Below, piece after piece: positions 29,554-38,657 of a DNA stretch of 51,634 nucleotides. This stretch comes from Bacteroides sp. (GTDB lineage: Bacteria; Bacteroidota; Bacteroidia; Bacteroidales; Bacteroidaceae). The stretch lies in NCBI GenBank assembly GCA_021203515.1, contig JAJQAY010000033.1, positions 1-51,634 of the forward strand, in the 5' to 3' direction. The position numbers and the translations under genes were made by a program. The notes under the pieces were generated by a model. It was not told where the DNA came from, did not search any database, and was given only the letters and a program-made list of their open reading frames with translations. Each line of letters begins with the position of its first letter. The stretch's first letter is position 1.

Positions 29554-30432
29554 TTAAATACGGTCGAGTACCTTTTGGATAAGCGTGTCGATGGTATTCT
29601 TATATCCGGTGTTGGCTTCTTTTATCAAGCGGTTGGCGATTACCATGCAGACGGTCATTGCCTTGTGCCCCATCAGTCGGCTCAGGCCGGCAAGTGCGGA
29701 ACTTTCCATCTCGAAGTTGGTAATCCGATAGCCGTTGTACTCGAAGTTCTCAATCTTTTCGTTCTGACGCGGGTCGGCAAGCGGCACACGGAGTTCGCGT
29801 CCTTGCGGGCCGAAGAAACCACCGGCGGCAATCGTCACGCCGCGCACCATGTCGCCCTGGTCGATGCGGTCGATGAGTTCGGCACTGGCGTCAATTACGT
29901 AAGGGACGGGTGCACACATGTTGCCCGACCAGCCCATGTGGTTCAGGAAGGCACGCTCGAAGGCCAGGTCGCAAACCGAGTTGCGTCCGTCGTAGAAATT
30001 GAGCAGGCCGTCGAAACCGATGGATTTGGCGGAGCATATGAAGGTGCCTACGGGGGTATTGGGTTGCAAGCCGCCACAGGTGCCGATGCGCACCAACTCC
30101 AGTTGGCGCAATTGGGGCTTCTCTTCGCGGGTCTGGAAGTCGATATTGGCGAGGGCATCCAGTTCGTTCATCACGATGTCGATGTTGTCGCATCCGATGC
30201 CGGTGGACACCACCGTAATTCGCTTGCCTTTATAGGTACCCGTAATTGTTCTGAACTCACGGCTCTCTACTTCGCACTCTTTGTTATCGAAGTGGGAAGC
30301 AGTCAGCGCCACTCGGCCGGGGTCGCCCACCAGGATTACTTTGTCGGCCAGCCATTCGGGCTTCACGTGCAAGTGGAATACGGAACCGTCATCATTGATA
30401 ATCAGTTCGGAAGATGCAAAATACTTTTTCAT
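29554..30432 (-). CDS. udp: Uridine phosphorylase-like nucleoside phosphorylase
   Basis: 292 residues, intact. It belongs to the PNP_UDP_1 family, which splits nucleosides with phosphate into base and ribose-1-phosphate. Visible elements are the phosphate-binding GDPGRV near residue 37, STGIGCDNIDI, RIGTCGGL, and the nucleoside/ribose-binding NFEMESSAL near residue 240. Length is longer than E. coli Udp (253), as usual for Bacteroidales members. Substrate (uridine versus purine) cannot be fixed from motifs alone. It stands alone, flanked by palindromic repeats on both sides. Confidence 0.88.
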   Translation of the reverse strand: MKKYFASSELIINDDGSVFHLHVKPEWLADKVILVGDPGRVALTASHFDNKECEVESREFRTITGTYKGKRITVVSTGIGCDNIDIVMNELDALANIDFQTREEKPQLRQLELVRIGTCGGLQPNTPVGTFICSAKSIGFDGLLNFYDGRNSVCDLAFERAFLNHMGWSGNMCAPVPYVIDASAELIDRIDQGDMVRGVTIAAGGFFGPQGRELRVPLADPRQNEKIENFEYNGYRITNFEMESSALAGLSRLMGHKAMTVCMVIANRLIKEANTGYKNTIDTLIQKVLDRI

Positions 30433-30448
30433 ATCATTAAGAATTTAG

Positions 30449-30613
30449 TAGTTCACCACAGAGGGTACAGAGTGTAAGAGAAATTAAAGAAACGCAGATT
30501 AACGCAAATTCACGCAGATTATTTAATAGGATAAAGTTCCCTTTGCGAAAATCTGCGTTAATCTGCGTTTTAAGAAAAAACCTGTGAGACTCTGTGTCCT
30601 CTGTGGTGAACTA
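30449..30613. repeat. Nested palindromic intergenic repeat
   Basis: Outer arms TAGTTCACCACAGAGG (30449-30464) and the perfect complement (30598-30613). Inner arms 30490-30510 and 30550-30570 pair with one mismatch and carry the CGCAGATTAACGC core. Related copies lie at 45957-46089 and 46592-46720. Confidence 0.85.
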
Positions 30614-30618
30614 AGTTA

Positions 30619-31620
30619 TCATTTACTCAGCGGCTGGTTCGATGTGCTCCCCGACGGCTTGGCAATATTCTCGCGCATGGAGGTATCGGCTTCGATGTTC
30701 TTCATGCGATAATAATCCATGATGCCCAGATTGCCGCTACGGAATGCTTCCGCCATTGCTTTCGGCACTTCGGCTTCGGCCTCGATTACCTTGGCGCGGG
30801 CTTCCTGCGCTTTGGCCTTCATTTCCTGTTCGCTGGCAACGGCCATAGCGCGACGTTCCTCGGCTTTGGCCTGGGCGATATTCTTATCCGCATTGGCCTG
30901 GTCGATTTGCAAGGCGGCACCGATGTTCTTACCTATATCGATATCGGCGATGTCGATGGAGAGGATTTCAAAAGCCGTACCGGCATCCAGTCCTTTGCGG
31001 AGCACCAGTTTGGAGATGGAGTCCGGATTTTCCAGTACCGTCTTATGATTTTCGGACGAACCGATGGACGACACGATACCTTCGCCTACACGTGCCAGAA
31101 TGGTGTCTTCGCCGGCACCACCCACCAACTGGCGGATATTGGCGCGCACCGTGACACGGGCCTTGGCTATCAACTGGATACCGTCTTTGGCAACGGCCGT
31201 AACCGGCGGTGTGTCAATCACCTTCGGGTTTACCGACATCTGCACGGCTTCGAACACGTCACGACCGGCAAGGTCGATAGCGGTAGCCATCTGAAACGGT
31301 AATTCGATGTTGGCTTTGGAGGCGGATACCAATGCGTGCACCACTCTTTCCACGTGTCCGCCGGCCAGGTAGTGCGCTTCCAGTTCGTCGCGGGTGATGT
31401 TCTTCAGCCCCGCCTTGTGTGCTTCAATCAGTCCCGGCACGATGATGTAGGGCGGCACGTTACGAATGCGCATCAAGAAGAGTTGTATTAACGATATATT
31501 GACTCCCGATACTTTAGCGGATAGCCACAGGAAGAATGGTACGTAATGGAAAAACAGTACCAGAAAGATAATGCCACCTATAATAAGGAAGGCGGTCAGA
31601 TGTATTGTGCTTGGATCCAT
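30619..31620 (-). CDS. floA: Flotillin-like protein FloA
   Basis: 333 residues, intact. FloA is a membrane scaffold of functional membrane microdomains. An N-terminal membrane hairpin (about residues 8-32, [20 protein letters not shown]) is followed by the SPFH/band-7 like domain ([40 protein letters not shown]). An Ala/Glu-rich coiled coil comes next ([20 protein letters not shown]). Length equals the usual 330. It is the last gene of an operon with nfeD (25 bp gap) and the TPR gene; NfeD-flotillin pairing is a known arrangement. Confidence 0.93.
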   Translation of the reverse strand: MDPSTIHLTAFLIIGGIIFLVLFFHYVPFFLWLSAKVSGVNISLIQLFLMRIRNVPPYIIVPGLIEAHKAGLKNITRDELEAHYLAGGHVERVVHALVSASKANIELPFQMATAIDLAGRDVFEAVQMSVNPKVIDTPPVTAVAKDGIQLIAKARVTVRANIRQLVGGAGEDTILARVGEGIVSSIGSSENHKTVLENPDSISKLVLRKGLDAGTAFEILSIDIADIDIGKNIGAALQIDQANADKNIAQAKAEERRAMAVASEQEMKAKAQEARAKVIEAEAEVPKAMAEAFRSGNLGIMDYYRMKNIEADTSMRENIAKPSGSTSNQPLSK

Positions 31621-31645
31621 GTTTTTAGTTATTAGTGATTAATTA

Positions 31646-32128
31646 TTAGTGATTAGTTTCAACTTTCAACTTCTCCACGAGTATTACCCCGTCCGTAATC
31701 CGGCTCACGATCACCGGCGTCTTTTCGTTCAAGAAACCATCTGTAGATTTCACCTCTACGATATCACCGTTGATTTCGGCATATCCGATAAGGGCGAGGC
31801 GGGTCGTAGTGATGCCGGTGTCGCCTATTTTCACTTTCTCTTCGGCGCTACGGTCTACTTTCGACGTGATAATCTTCTTCAAGGCTATATTGTCCAGCGT
31901 CTTGGAACGCATGAACCACACCAACGAGCCGATGCATGCCACGGCTGATATGGCCAGTGTAATGAACCCCGCATCCGTCCCCATGTGTGCAAACGCGTAG
32001 TAGTTGGCAAAGATTATACACCCTCCCGCCAGAATGCCGGCAATGCTGATGCCCGGAATTACGAATAATTCCACTAAGAACAGGATAACGGCCGCTACGA
32101 TTAATACCGTGATGATGAGTATGTCCAT
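31646..32128 (-). CDS. NfeD-like membrane protein
   Basis: 160 residues. Three hydrophobic segments cover the first 95 residues (VLIVAAVILFLVELFVIPG, IAGILAGGCIIFANYYAF, FITLAISAVACIGSLVWF). A soluble C-terminal OB-fold follows (GDTGITTTRLALIGYAEING, VSRITDGVILVEKL). This short NfeD form lacks the ClpP-like protease domain. NfeD proteins work with flotillins, and floA lies directly downstream; the TPR gene is 8 bp upstream. Confidence 0.88.
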   Translation of the reverse strand: MDILIITVLIVAAVILFLVELFVIPGISIAGILAGGCIIFANYYAFAHMGTDAGFITLAISAVACIGSLVWFMRSKTLDNIALKKIITSKVDRSAEEKVKIGDTGITTTRLALIGYAEINGDIVEVKSTDGFLNEKTPVIVSRITDGVILVEKLKVETNH

Positions 32129-32136
32129 ACTTTGTC

Positions 32137-33465
32137 TTATTTAATGGTTTGTTTTTCTAATTTGCGTACTTGGATGGCCGCCCGGTCTATTTCGGTGGCC
32201 AATTGTTGCATCCGCTTTTCCAAGTCGAGTATGGCCGGAGCCATTTTGCTCTTTTCGCTTGGCATGGCGCGGACATATTCGGTGCGCATGCTTTCCAACT
32301 TACTCTGTTGCTGGCGGTAGCTCTTTTCCAATTCAAGGTATTTCTTGAATTGGGCTTTGGCTTGCGGAGAGCGGAAGTCGGTGGCCTGATAATACGTGTG
32401 CCGGTTGTCAATCACGAACTCGAACTCGTGTTGCTTCTCTGTCCGGGGCTTTTGGTGAATGGCCTCTTGCAGGCGTTGACGGGCTTCGGCCACCGCATTG
32501 TCGTCCTTCCAGGTATCTTTGATAGAATGGAGCTGGGCTAGTTTTATCAACAGGTCTCTGTCCATGCTTTCATAGTTGTACACTTGCTTGGAGGTGTTGG
32601 GGATGAATACGTAGACGCATACTTTGCCTTCGGGCTGATAGCGGTCGGAGGCAAACCAGCCAAGATTGTTGAATTCGTCGATGACATACATATAGTCGTT
32701 GTAGGGCGAGTTGAAAGGCATGCCTACGTTCTCCGGCGTCAGATAGGTGTTGGAATTGGTGTTATAGCGTGTCACGAAGATGTCGTAGCCGCCCATGGAG
32801 CCGGGGCCGTCGGCCGCGTAGTAAATGGTGATGCCGTCGGCCAGCACATACGGGTAGTTGGCATTCATGGCTTCGTTGATGGTTCCGGGCAACATTCTCC
32901 CTTCGCCCCATTCTCCCATCATCTTGTTGCGGGAGAGTATGTTGAGTGTGCTGTCCTGCTGGAATTCGCTATAATAGATTTTATTGCCTATCTCCGTTTC
33001 ATAAACCGTGCCGCCTTTGCCGCTCGATGTGCCGAAGTAGGCATCGTGCATGAAGAGTTTTCCCGACTCCGGGCTGATTTTATAGGCTTCGAGGAAATCT
33101 TGCTTATCTACCACGAAACTATCTATGAAGCATACCTCTTCCACGCCTCTCAGCAGACGGAGGTTCGCCTTGCTCTTTTCCAGAAGTTTCTCGGCTTCGG
33201 CGGTGGGGCGTTTTCTCTTGGTAAGTTCCGCGATGTATTTTTCGTAGGTATCGACGGCATCTTCAAAGCGGTAGAGCTTGTCGTAGGCTTGTGCCAGATA
33301 GAGTTGCGCTCCCGTGACGCGTCGCTTTACAGCATTTTCCAGATACGTCGCGGCTTGTTTATATTCGCCTTTCTTGTAGAGCGTTTTCGCTTGCTCCAGG
33401 GTCTGAGCCGAGAGGCCGATGCCGAATAAACCGAATAGAAGAAATAGAATATATTTTTTCATCAC
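32137..33465 (-). CDS. Secreted TPR protein with PD40-like repeats
   Basis: 442 residues. Signal peptide (MMKKYILFLLFGLFGIGLSA, cut before Q), then TPR units (AKTLYKKGEYKQAATYLENA, YRFEDAVDTYEKYIAEL). The middle is a beta-propeller-like domain (IYYSEFQQDS, ITIYYAADGPGSMGGYDIFV, GWFASDRYQPEGKVCVY). A C-terminal coiled coil ends in EIDRAAIQVRKLEKQ. The GGYDIFV and GWFASDR motifs are typical of PD40/WD40-like repeats in Bacteroidetes outer-membrane PorE/OmpA-type proteins, but there is no OmpA domain here. First gene of the nfeD-floA operon. Role unknown; periplasmic location inferred. Confidence 0.8.
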   Translation of the reverse strand: MMKKYILFLLFGLFGIGLSAQTLEQAKTLYKKGEYKQAATYLENAVKRRVTGAQLYLAQAYDKLYRFEDAVDTYEKYIAELTKRKRPTAEAEKLLEKSKANLRLLRGVEEVCFIDSFVVDKQDFLEAYKISPESGKLFMHDAYFGTSSGKGGTVYETEIGNKIYYSEFQQDSTLNILSRNKMMGEWGEGRMLPGTINEAMNANYPYVLADGITIYYAADGPGSMGGYDIFVTRYNTNSNTYLTPENVGMPFNSPYNDYMYVIDEFNNLGWFASDRYQPEGKVCVYVFIPNTSKQVYNYESMDRDLLIKLAQLHSIKDTWKDDNAVAEARQRLQEAIHQKPRTEKQHEFEFVIDNRHTYYQATDFRSPQAKAQFKKYLELEKSYRQQQSKLESMRTEYVRAMPSEKSKMAPAILDLEKRMQQLATEIDRAAIQVRKLEKQTIK

Positions 33466-33605
33466 ACCAAATTCTTTTTAAGAAGTTCAAAAATACAAAT
33501 TAATCGGGGATAAAGCTGATTTCCGTACTTCTATTATGTTAATTCTTCTTTAAATTGTTACTTTTGCGGGCGGAAACCCCTCGGGTGGGGGAGGCTATTA
33601 TAAGT

Positions 33606-34358
33606 ATGAATGAGCAGGAACAAATCTTTCGCCGTATTGAAAGGCGGTTTATGAAAGGCATCGTAGAATATGGGTTGATAGAGGACGGTGACAAAATTCT
33701 TATCGGGCTTTCGGGTGGAAAAGACTCGCTGGCCTTGGTGGAGTTGCTGGCCCGTCGGGCGCGCATCTTCAAGCCGAAGTTTTCGGTGGTGGCGGTTCAT
33801 GTGGTGATGAGAAATATTCCTTATCAGAGTGACGTGAGTTATCTGAAGGAATATGTGGAGGCGTTGGGAGTACCTTTTGTGTTGTATGAGACGGAGTTCG
33901 ACGCGAGTACGGACACCCGCAAGCCACCTTGTTTTCTTTGCTCGTGGAACCGTCGTAAGGCTCTTTTTACGGTGGCTAAGGAACAGGGCTGCAATAAGAT
34001 AGCGTTGGGACATCATATGTACGATATATTGGAGACGTTGCTGATGAATATCACTTATCAGGGGGCTTTCAGTTCGATGCCGCCCCGCCTGGTGATGAAG
34101 AAGTTCGATATGACAATCATCCGTCCGATGTGCCTGGTGCATGAGGCGGACTTGGTGGAGTTGGCGCGGATGAGAGGGTATCGCAAGCAGGTGAAGAATT
34201 GTCCTTATGAAACGCAATCGAGCCGGAGTGCGATGAAGGGCATTCTGCACCAGTTGGAAGAGATGAACCCGGAAGCAAGATATAGTTTGTGGGGTAGTAT
34301 GAGCAATGTTCAGGATGAACTTTTGCCGAGAAAATTCACCACAGATTACACGGATTAA
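33606..34358 (+). CDS. ttcA: tRNA 2-thiocytidine synthetase family protein TtcA
   Basis: 250 residues from ATG 33606 (MNEQEQIFRRIERRF); an earlier in-frame start at 33555 would add a non-conserved stretch. PP-loop ATPase motif GLSGGKDSL near residue 36, the CxxC pair in PPCFLCSWNRR, and LGHHMYDILETLL. TtcA thiolates C32 of tRNAs using an iron-sulfur cluster. The last codons (KFTTDYTD) are encoded by an intergenic repeat sequence that runs on past the stop, so the native C-terminus may have been altered by repeat insertion. Confidence 0.85.
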   Translation: MNEQEQIFRRIERRFMKGIVEYGLIEDGDKILIGLSGGKDSLALVELLARRARIFKPKFSVVAVHVVMRNIPYQSDVSYLKEYVEALGVPFVLYETEFDASTDTRKPPCFLCSWNRRKALFTVAKEQGCNKIALGHHMYDILETLLMNITYQGAFSSMPPRLVMKKFDMTIIRPMCLVHEADLVELARMRGYRKQVKNCPYETQSSRSAMKGILHQLEEMNPEARYSLWGSMSNVQDELLPRKFTTDYTD

Positions 34359-34367
34359 CACGGATTA
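34335..34367. repeat. Half-copy of the intergenic repeat, overlapping ttcA end
   Basis: TTCACCACAGATTACACGG followed by ATTAACACGGATT. The first part matches the outer arm of the repeat at 30449-30613; the second is a variant of its inner core. It spans the ttcA stop codon (34356-34358). Confidence 0.65.
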
Positions 34368-34404
34368 TTTTAATTACAATTTATAAGATTAATCATATTG
34401 CCAA

Positions 34405-34773
34405 ATGAAAGCTTTTTATACCGTTTTATTATTGATTGTATCCAATATCTTTATGACGTTTGCATGGTACGGACACCTGAAATTGCAAGAGATGAAATTA
34501 ATATCGAACTGGCCTCTCTATGCGGTCATTCTCTTCTCATGGGCGATTGCACTCGCGGAATACTCCTTTCAGATTCCGGCGAACCGTATCGGCTTTATCG
34601 GTAATGGCGGGCCGTTTTCGTTGATGCAACTAAAGGTAATTCAGGAAGTGGTGACGCTTATCATTTTTACAATATTCACCACCGTTCTCTTTAAAGGTGA
34701 AACCCTGCATTGGAACCATATAGCAGCTTTTGTATGTTTGATATTGGCGGTGTATTTCGTTTTTATGAAGTAA
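34405..34773 (+). CDS. DUF486 (DMT-like) small membrane protein
   Basis: 122 residues with four hydrophobic segments: VLLLIVSNIFMTFAWYGHL, WPLYAVILFSWAIALAEYSF, VIQEVVTLIIFTIFTTVLF and IAAFVCLILAVYFVFM. The motifs TFAWYGHLK, EYSFQIPANRIG and QLKVIQEV are characteristic of DUF486, a family of the drug/metabolite transporter fold like EmrE. Substrate unknown. It follows ttcA on the same strand after 46 bp. Confidence 0.88.
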   Translation: MKAFYTVLLLIVSNIFMTFAWYGHLKLQEMKLISNWPLYAVILFSWAIALAEYSFQIPANRIGFIGNGGPFSLMQLKVIQEVVTLIIFTIFTTVLFKGETLHWNHIAAFVCLILAVYFVFMK

Positions 34774-35437
34774 TTAAAGAGAATATCCTTATTCTCAGCT
34801 ATTACATACAGGCTCAATAAATTCTATTTGATTAATGTAAAATAGCAAATTTTCGGCACACGAAAAGGTTGCCATATTCTCTGTGGTCGTTGCCGAAGTT
34901 CTTTTAGTACTTGGAAAATGTTAAATGAAACTGTTAGGAAATCAAAATCAACCTCATTTAATATATTTATCCACGTATATACAATAATATCACATCTTAT
35001 ATGTGGACAAAGATAATAATAACATTGAATAATTGATTACATTAAAAGATATTTTTTTAATAATTTCTTCATATTCGTTAGATGCATTTTTTTAATCTTG
35101 TCGAAAATCACATAAAAAGTGGAGTAATAAAACTACATTTTTCCTTGTAAATATCATATACCTCACAGATTATCTGAGATTTATCTCTATTTGTAGTAGA
35201 TTATCGGTATCAATTGTATTTCATATTTTACTTGCTAAGGAGCTGTTAGGATTTTAATAGCTTCTCTGCTGTATTGATAAAGTTTTTGTTATCAGTGTTT
35301 TATTGGTGGGTTAAGTACTAAAAGAACATGTTTTCTTATCAAAATTATTTGCCTATGGAAATACACTAAAAAGAATTACTAAATCAAACGAGTGTAGTCT
35401 TCACTACATCGAAAAGAGAAAATCACAATTACCTTTT
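34774..35437. other. Long AT-rich region upstream of susC
   Basis: About 660 bp without a gene. A short hairpin TGTAGT-CTTC-ACTACA lies at 35393-35408, 30 bp before the susC frame. No TAnnTTTG box was found in the last 200 bp. No sigma/anti-sigma pair or regulator precedes this SusC locus. Confidence 0.4.
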
Positions 35438-38400
35438 ATGTTTAACCGAATAATTAAATGTATGGCAAAAAGAACTAACCTGTTTCCGAGCTTCACAAAG
35501 TCTCGTGAAATGAACTTTTTGAAGATAGTAGGCGCTAGTTTCCTACTACTCTGTACGGTGCCACAACTTGTTGTGGCTAATACTAATGAAAAAGCCGCCG
35601 TTACAACTATCCAGCAAAGTAAAACAGAAAAAATCACTGGTGTGGTGAAAGACCCGAGCGGAGACCCTCTCATCGGCGTATCCGTTGTCGTGAAAGGAAC
35701 TACGAATGGTACCATCACCAATCTGGACGGCGAATTTACACTGACCGCAAAAAAACGGTGATATGTTGGAAATCTCATATATTGGATGCACTACTATCAA
35801 CGTGAAGGCCAGTGGCGCTCCTCTTAACATTATAATGAGAGAAGATGCTCAGAAATTGGACGAAGTGGTGGTGGTAGGTTACGGCACAACTACCAAGCGC
35901 GCTATGGTTGCTTCCGTATCTACCGTGAAAGCCAGCGAAATGGAAAACCTCCCTATCAGCAACATGACACAAGGATTGGCAGGACGTACTCCGGGTCTGA
36001 TTGTACAAGGCTCAGGTGGTGGCATCAACAAAACCAGTAAAGTTTCTATTCGTGGTGGTGATACTCCACTAGTGGTTATTGACGGTGTGATTCGAGATTA
36101 CAATGACTTCGCAACGCTGAACCCAGAAGACGTAGAAACGATGTCTGTTCTGAAAGATGCCTCTGCTACAGCCGTTTACGGTTCGCGTGCCACAAACGGT
36201 ATCCTTCAGGTGACCACTAAAAAGGGAAAGAGTGTCAAACCCAGCATCGAGTACAATTTCAACCAGAGTTGGGCGCAACCCAATGTATGGCCCGACAAAC
36301 TGGATGCCTATCAATATGCCTATTATACTCGTGAAGCCCAACGTTACGATGGTGTGACGGAAACATATAATGAAGAGGACTTGCAAAAGTTTCGTAATGA
36401 TTCGGACCCCCAAGGACACCCCAATACGAACTATTATAAACTACTTTTGCGTAATTTTGCCCCCTCAGTCCAAGCATAGTCTGAGACTTTCCGGCGGTAA
36501 CGAGGTTAACCAATATTACGCATCTGTAAGTATGCTCAACCAGCGTTCTCTTTATCGCAATGACAACAATTGGATGAAGCGTACCAACTTCCAGTTGTCG
36601 GAAACGACTAATATTGAAAGTATCGGCCTGAAAATAAATATGCAAGTAGATGGATATACACAACATCAAAGTCACCCGCTAACTTCTGAATCCGGTAGCT
36701 ATCAGTCAGTGTTTTCCGGCATTCAGGACAAAAGCCCGATAAGCATCGGTGTAAACAATCTCGGTCTGACTTCCACATCAAGCTATAATCCTGTTAAGTT
36801 TATTGCGAAAGATGCCGGTTACGCTGGAAAGAGAGAAACCGTAATAAATGGTTTGCTGAACCTGGAGTGGAGTATTCCATGGGTAAAAGGACTGAAGCGC
36901 GTACTAAAGACAGTTACCGCTTCTACCAGAAAGATAATAAAGACTGGACAAAGGAACCGGCCGGTTATGACTGGGATTCTACCGTACCGGTATATGCTAA
37001 AAATCCCAGTTTACCACAATCGATGGAGACCGGACGTAGCTGGACATGGCAATATTTTGCCGAGTATAACAATTCGTTTGGCAAACACAATGTATCTGCT
37101 TTGGCAGGGTACGAATGCTCTTATTCGTTCGGTCACAAAATGGGTTTGAGTCGGGATGATTATGCATTTGTGATTGACCAGATTGGCGTAGGGCCATCCG
37201 AGACAATGAAAAACTCGGGTAGCGAGTGGGAAAGCGGGCGTGCCGGATGGATTGGGCAGTTGAAGTATAATTATGATAACCGCTATATGATTGAAGGTAG
37301 TATCCGTTATGATGGTTCGGACAATTTTCGCAAAGGCAATCGTTGGGGAGCTTTCTATTCCGATTCTGTGGGGTGGGTTATCAGCGACGAAGCGTTTATG
37401 GAAACGGTGCGTGACAAACACATTTTTGACCTGCTAAAACTCCGTGCATCTTACGGTGAAGTTGGATTAGATAACTGGGGAGACGAAAATAATCCATTCC
37501 ATATCGGTCGTTTTGCCTATCTTCCTTCTTACAAATTGGATGCAACAGGATATATTGTAGGGGAAAAATATGTACCTATCTTCAATGAGGGTTCTCTTCC
37601 TTCACCGGATTTGACTTGGTTCACCACCCGCCAGTTTGATGCAGGATTTGATTTCGGCTCTCTGAATAACCTTCTGTATGGTGCATTTGACTATTTCTAT
37701 TATTCAACGAAAGGCTTCTTATATTCTCCCGACGAATTAATCATCGGATATACCCTCCCCTTGGGGACGAGTTTTCCGAAAGTTTCCACCGAAGGCGAGA
37801 ACTGTCGTGCAGGTTTTGAGTTCCAACTGGGATGGAGAGATAATATAAAAGACTTCCACTATGATGTATCGGTAAACTTCACCAAATTCGACGAACTTTG
37901 GGCAAGCGATCCACGAGAAGGGCTTGAAGTAAAAAGAACCCCTATAAACGCACGGTACAGCAACAAGGCTATGCAGGTATTTATTTAAAGAATGAGGGTT
38001 TCTTTAATAGTGTAGACGAAATTTACAATAGCCCTGTACCATCGAACGCTACTCATTTGTCGGCAGGAGACTTGAAATATTACGATTTCAATGGCGATGG
38101 AATTATAGACGACGCTGATAAAACACGTCTGGGTAAAAACAGTTTCCCACGTGCAAACTATGGTATCAATATCAATCTGTCGTACAAGGGTTTCAGTTTC
38201 AGTACCCTCTTCCAAGGAGCTACACGCTTTGACAAGTATCTAGGTGCCGAAATCATGCTGGGGGGGGTATACAAAACGGATCAGTTCCACGCTACGAGTT
38301 CCAGACCGACTATTGGACGCCGAATAATACTGATGCACGCTATCCAAGGTTAGTGTCGGCCAGTACTATCAATAACGGAAACAATACCGGGAATGCGAGT

Positions 38401-38646
38401 GACTTTTGGTTGATTAACGGAGCCTACCTCCGCATGAAAGACATACGTATCTCTTACGACTTCAAAAAGATATTGCTGAAAAATGTAAGTTGGTTGAATA
38501 AAGTGGTAGTCGGTGTAAGCGGGCAAAACCTCTTTACCATTTCCGAAATGACTAAATACGGTCTTGACCCGGAAACGGCTGATACCAACCGTTATGAGTA
38601 TCCGAATGAACGCGTATTCGCCATCAACTTTAGTTTAGGATTTTAA
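35438..38646 (+). pseudogene. susC: SusC-like TonB-dependent transporter, five frameshifts
   Basis: About 1,069 codons when joined, from the 35438 frame (or ATG 35462) to the conserved C-terminal end NFSLGF. SusC proteins import glycans through the outer membrane with a SusD lid. It has a hydrophobic signal segment (IVGASFLLLCTVPQLVVA), a CarboxypepD_reg-like domain (ITGVVKDPSGDPLIGVSVVV), TonB box LDEVVVVGYGTTTKRA, plug (GDTPLVVIDGVI) and barrel. Breaks: A7 at 35749-35755 (+1), C5 at 36460-36464 (+1), a missing base near 36895, C4 at 37939-37942 (-1), G8 at 38260-38267 (probably -1). All are indels, with no in-frame stop, so sequencing error is a real alternative to decay. Confidence 0.85.
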
Positions 38647-38657
38647 AACTGACTATT

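Noticed and set aside
29575..30477. 300-codon plus-strand reading frame
   Set aside because: Antisense shadow of the well-supported uridine phosphorylase-like gene.
32584..33429. 281-codon plus-strand reading frame
   Set aside because: Antisense shadow of the TPR/PD40 gene, which has a signal peptide and clear repeats.
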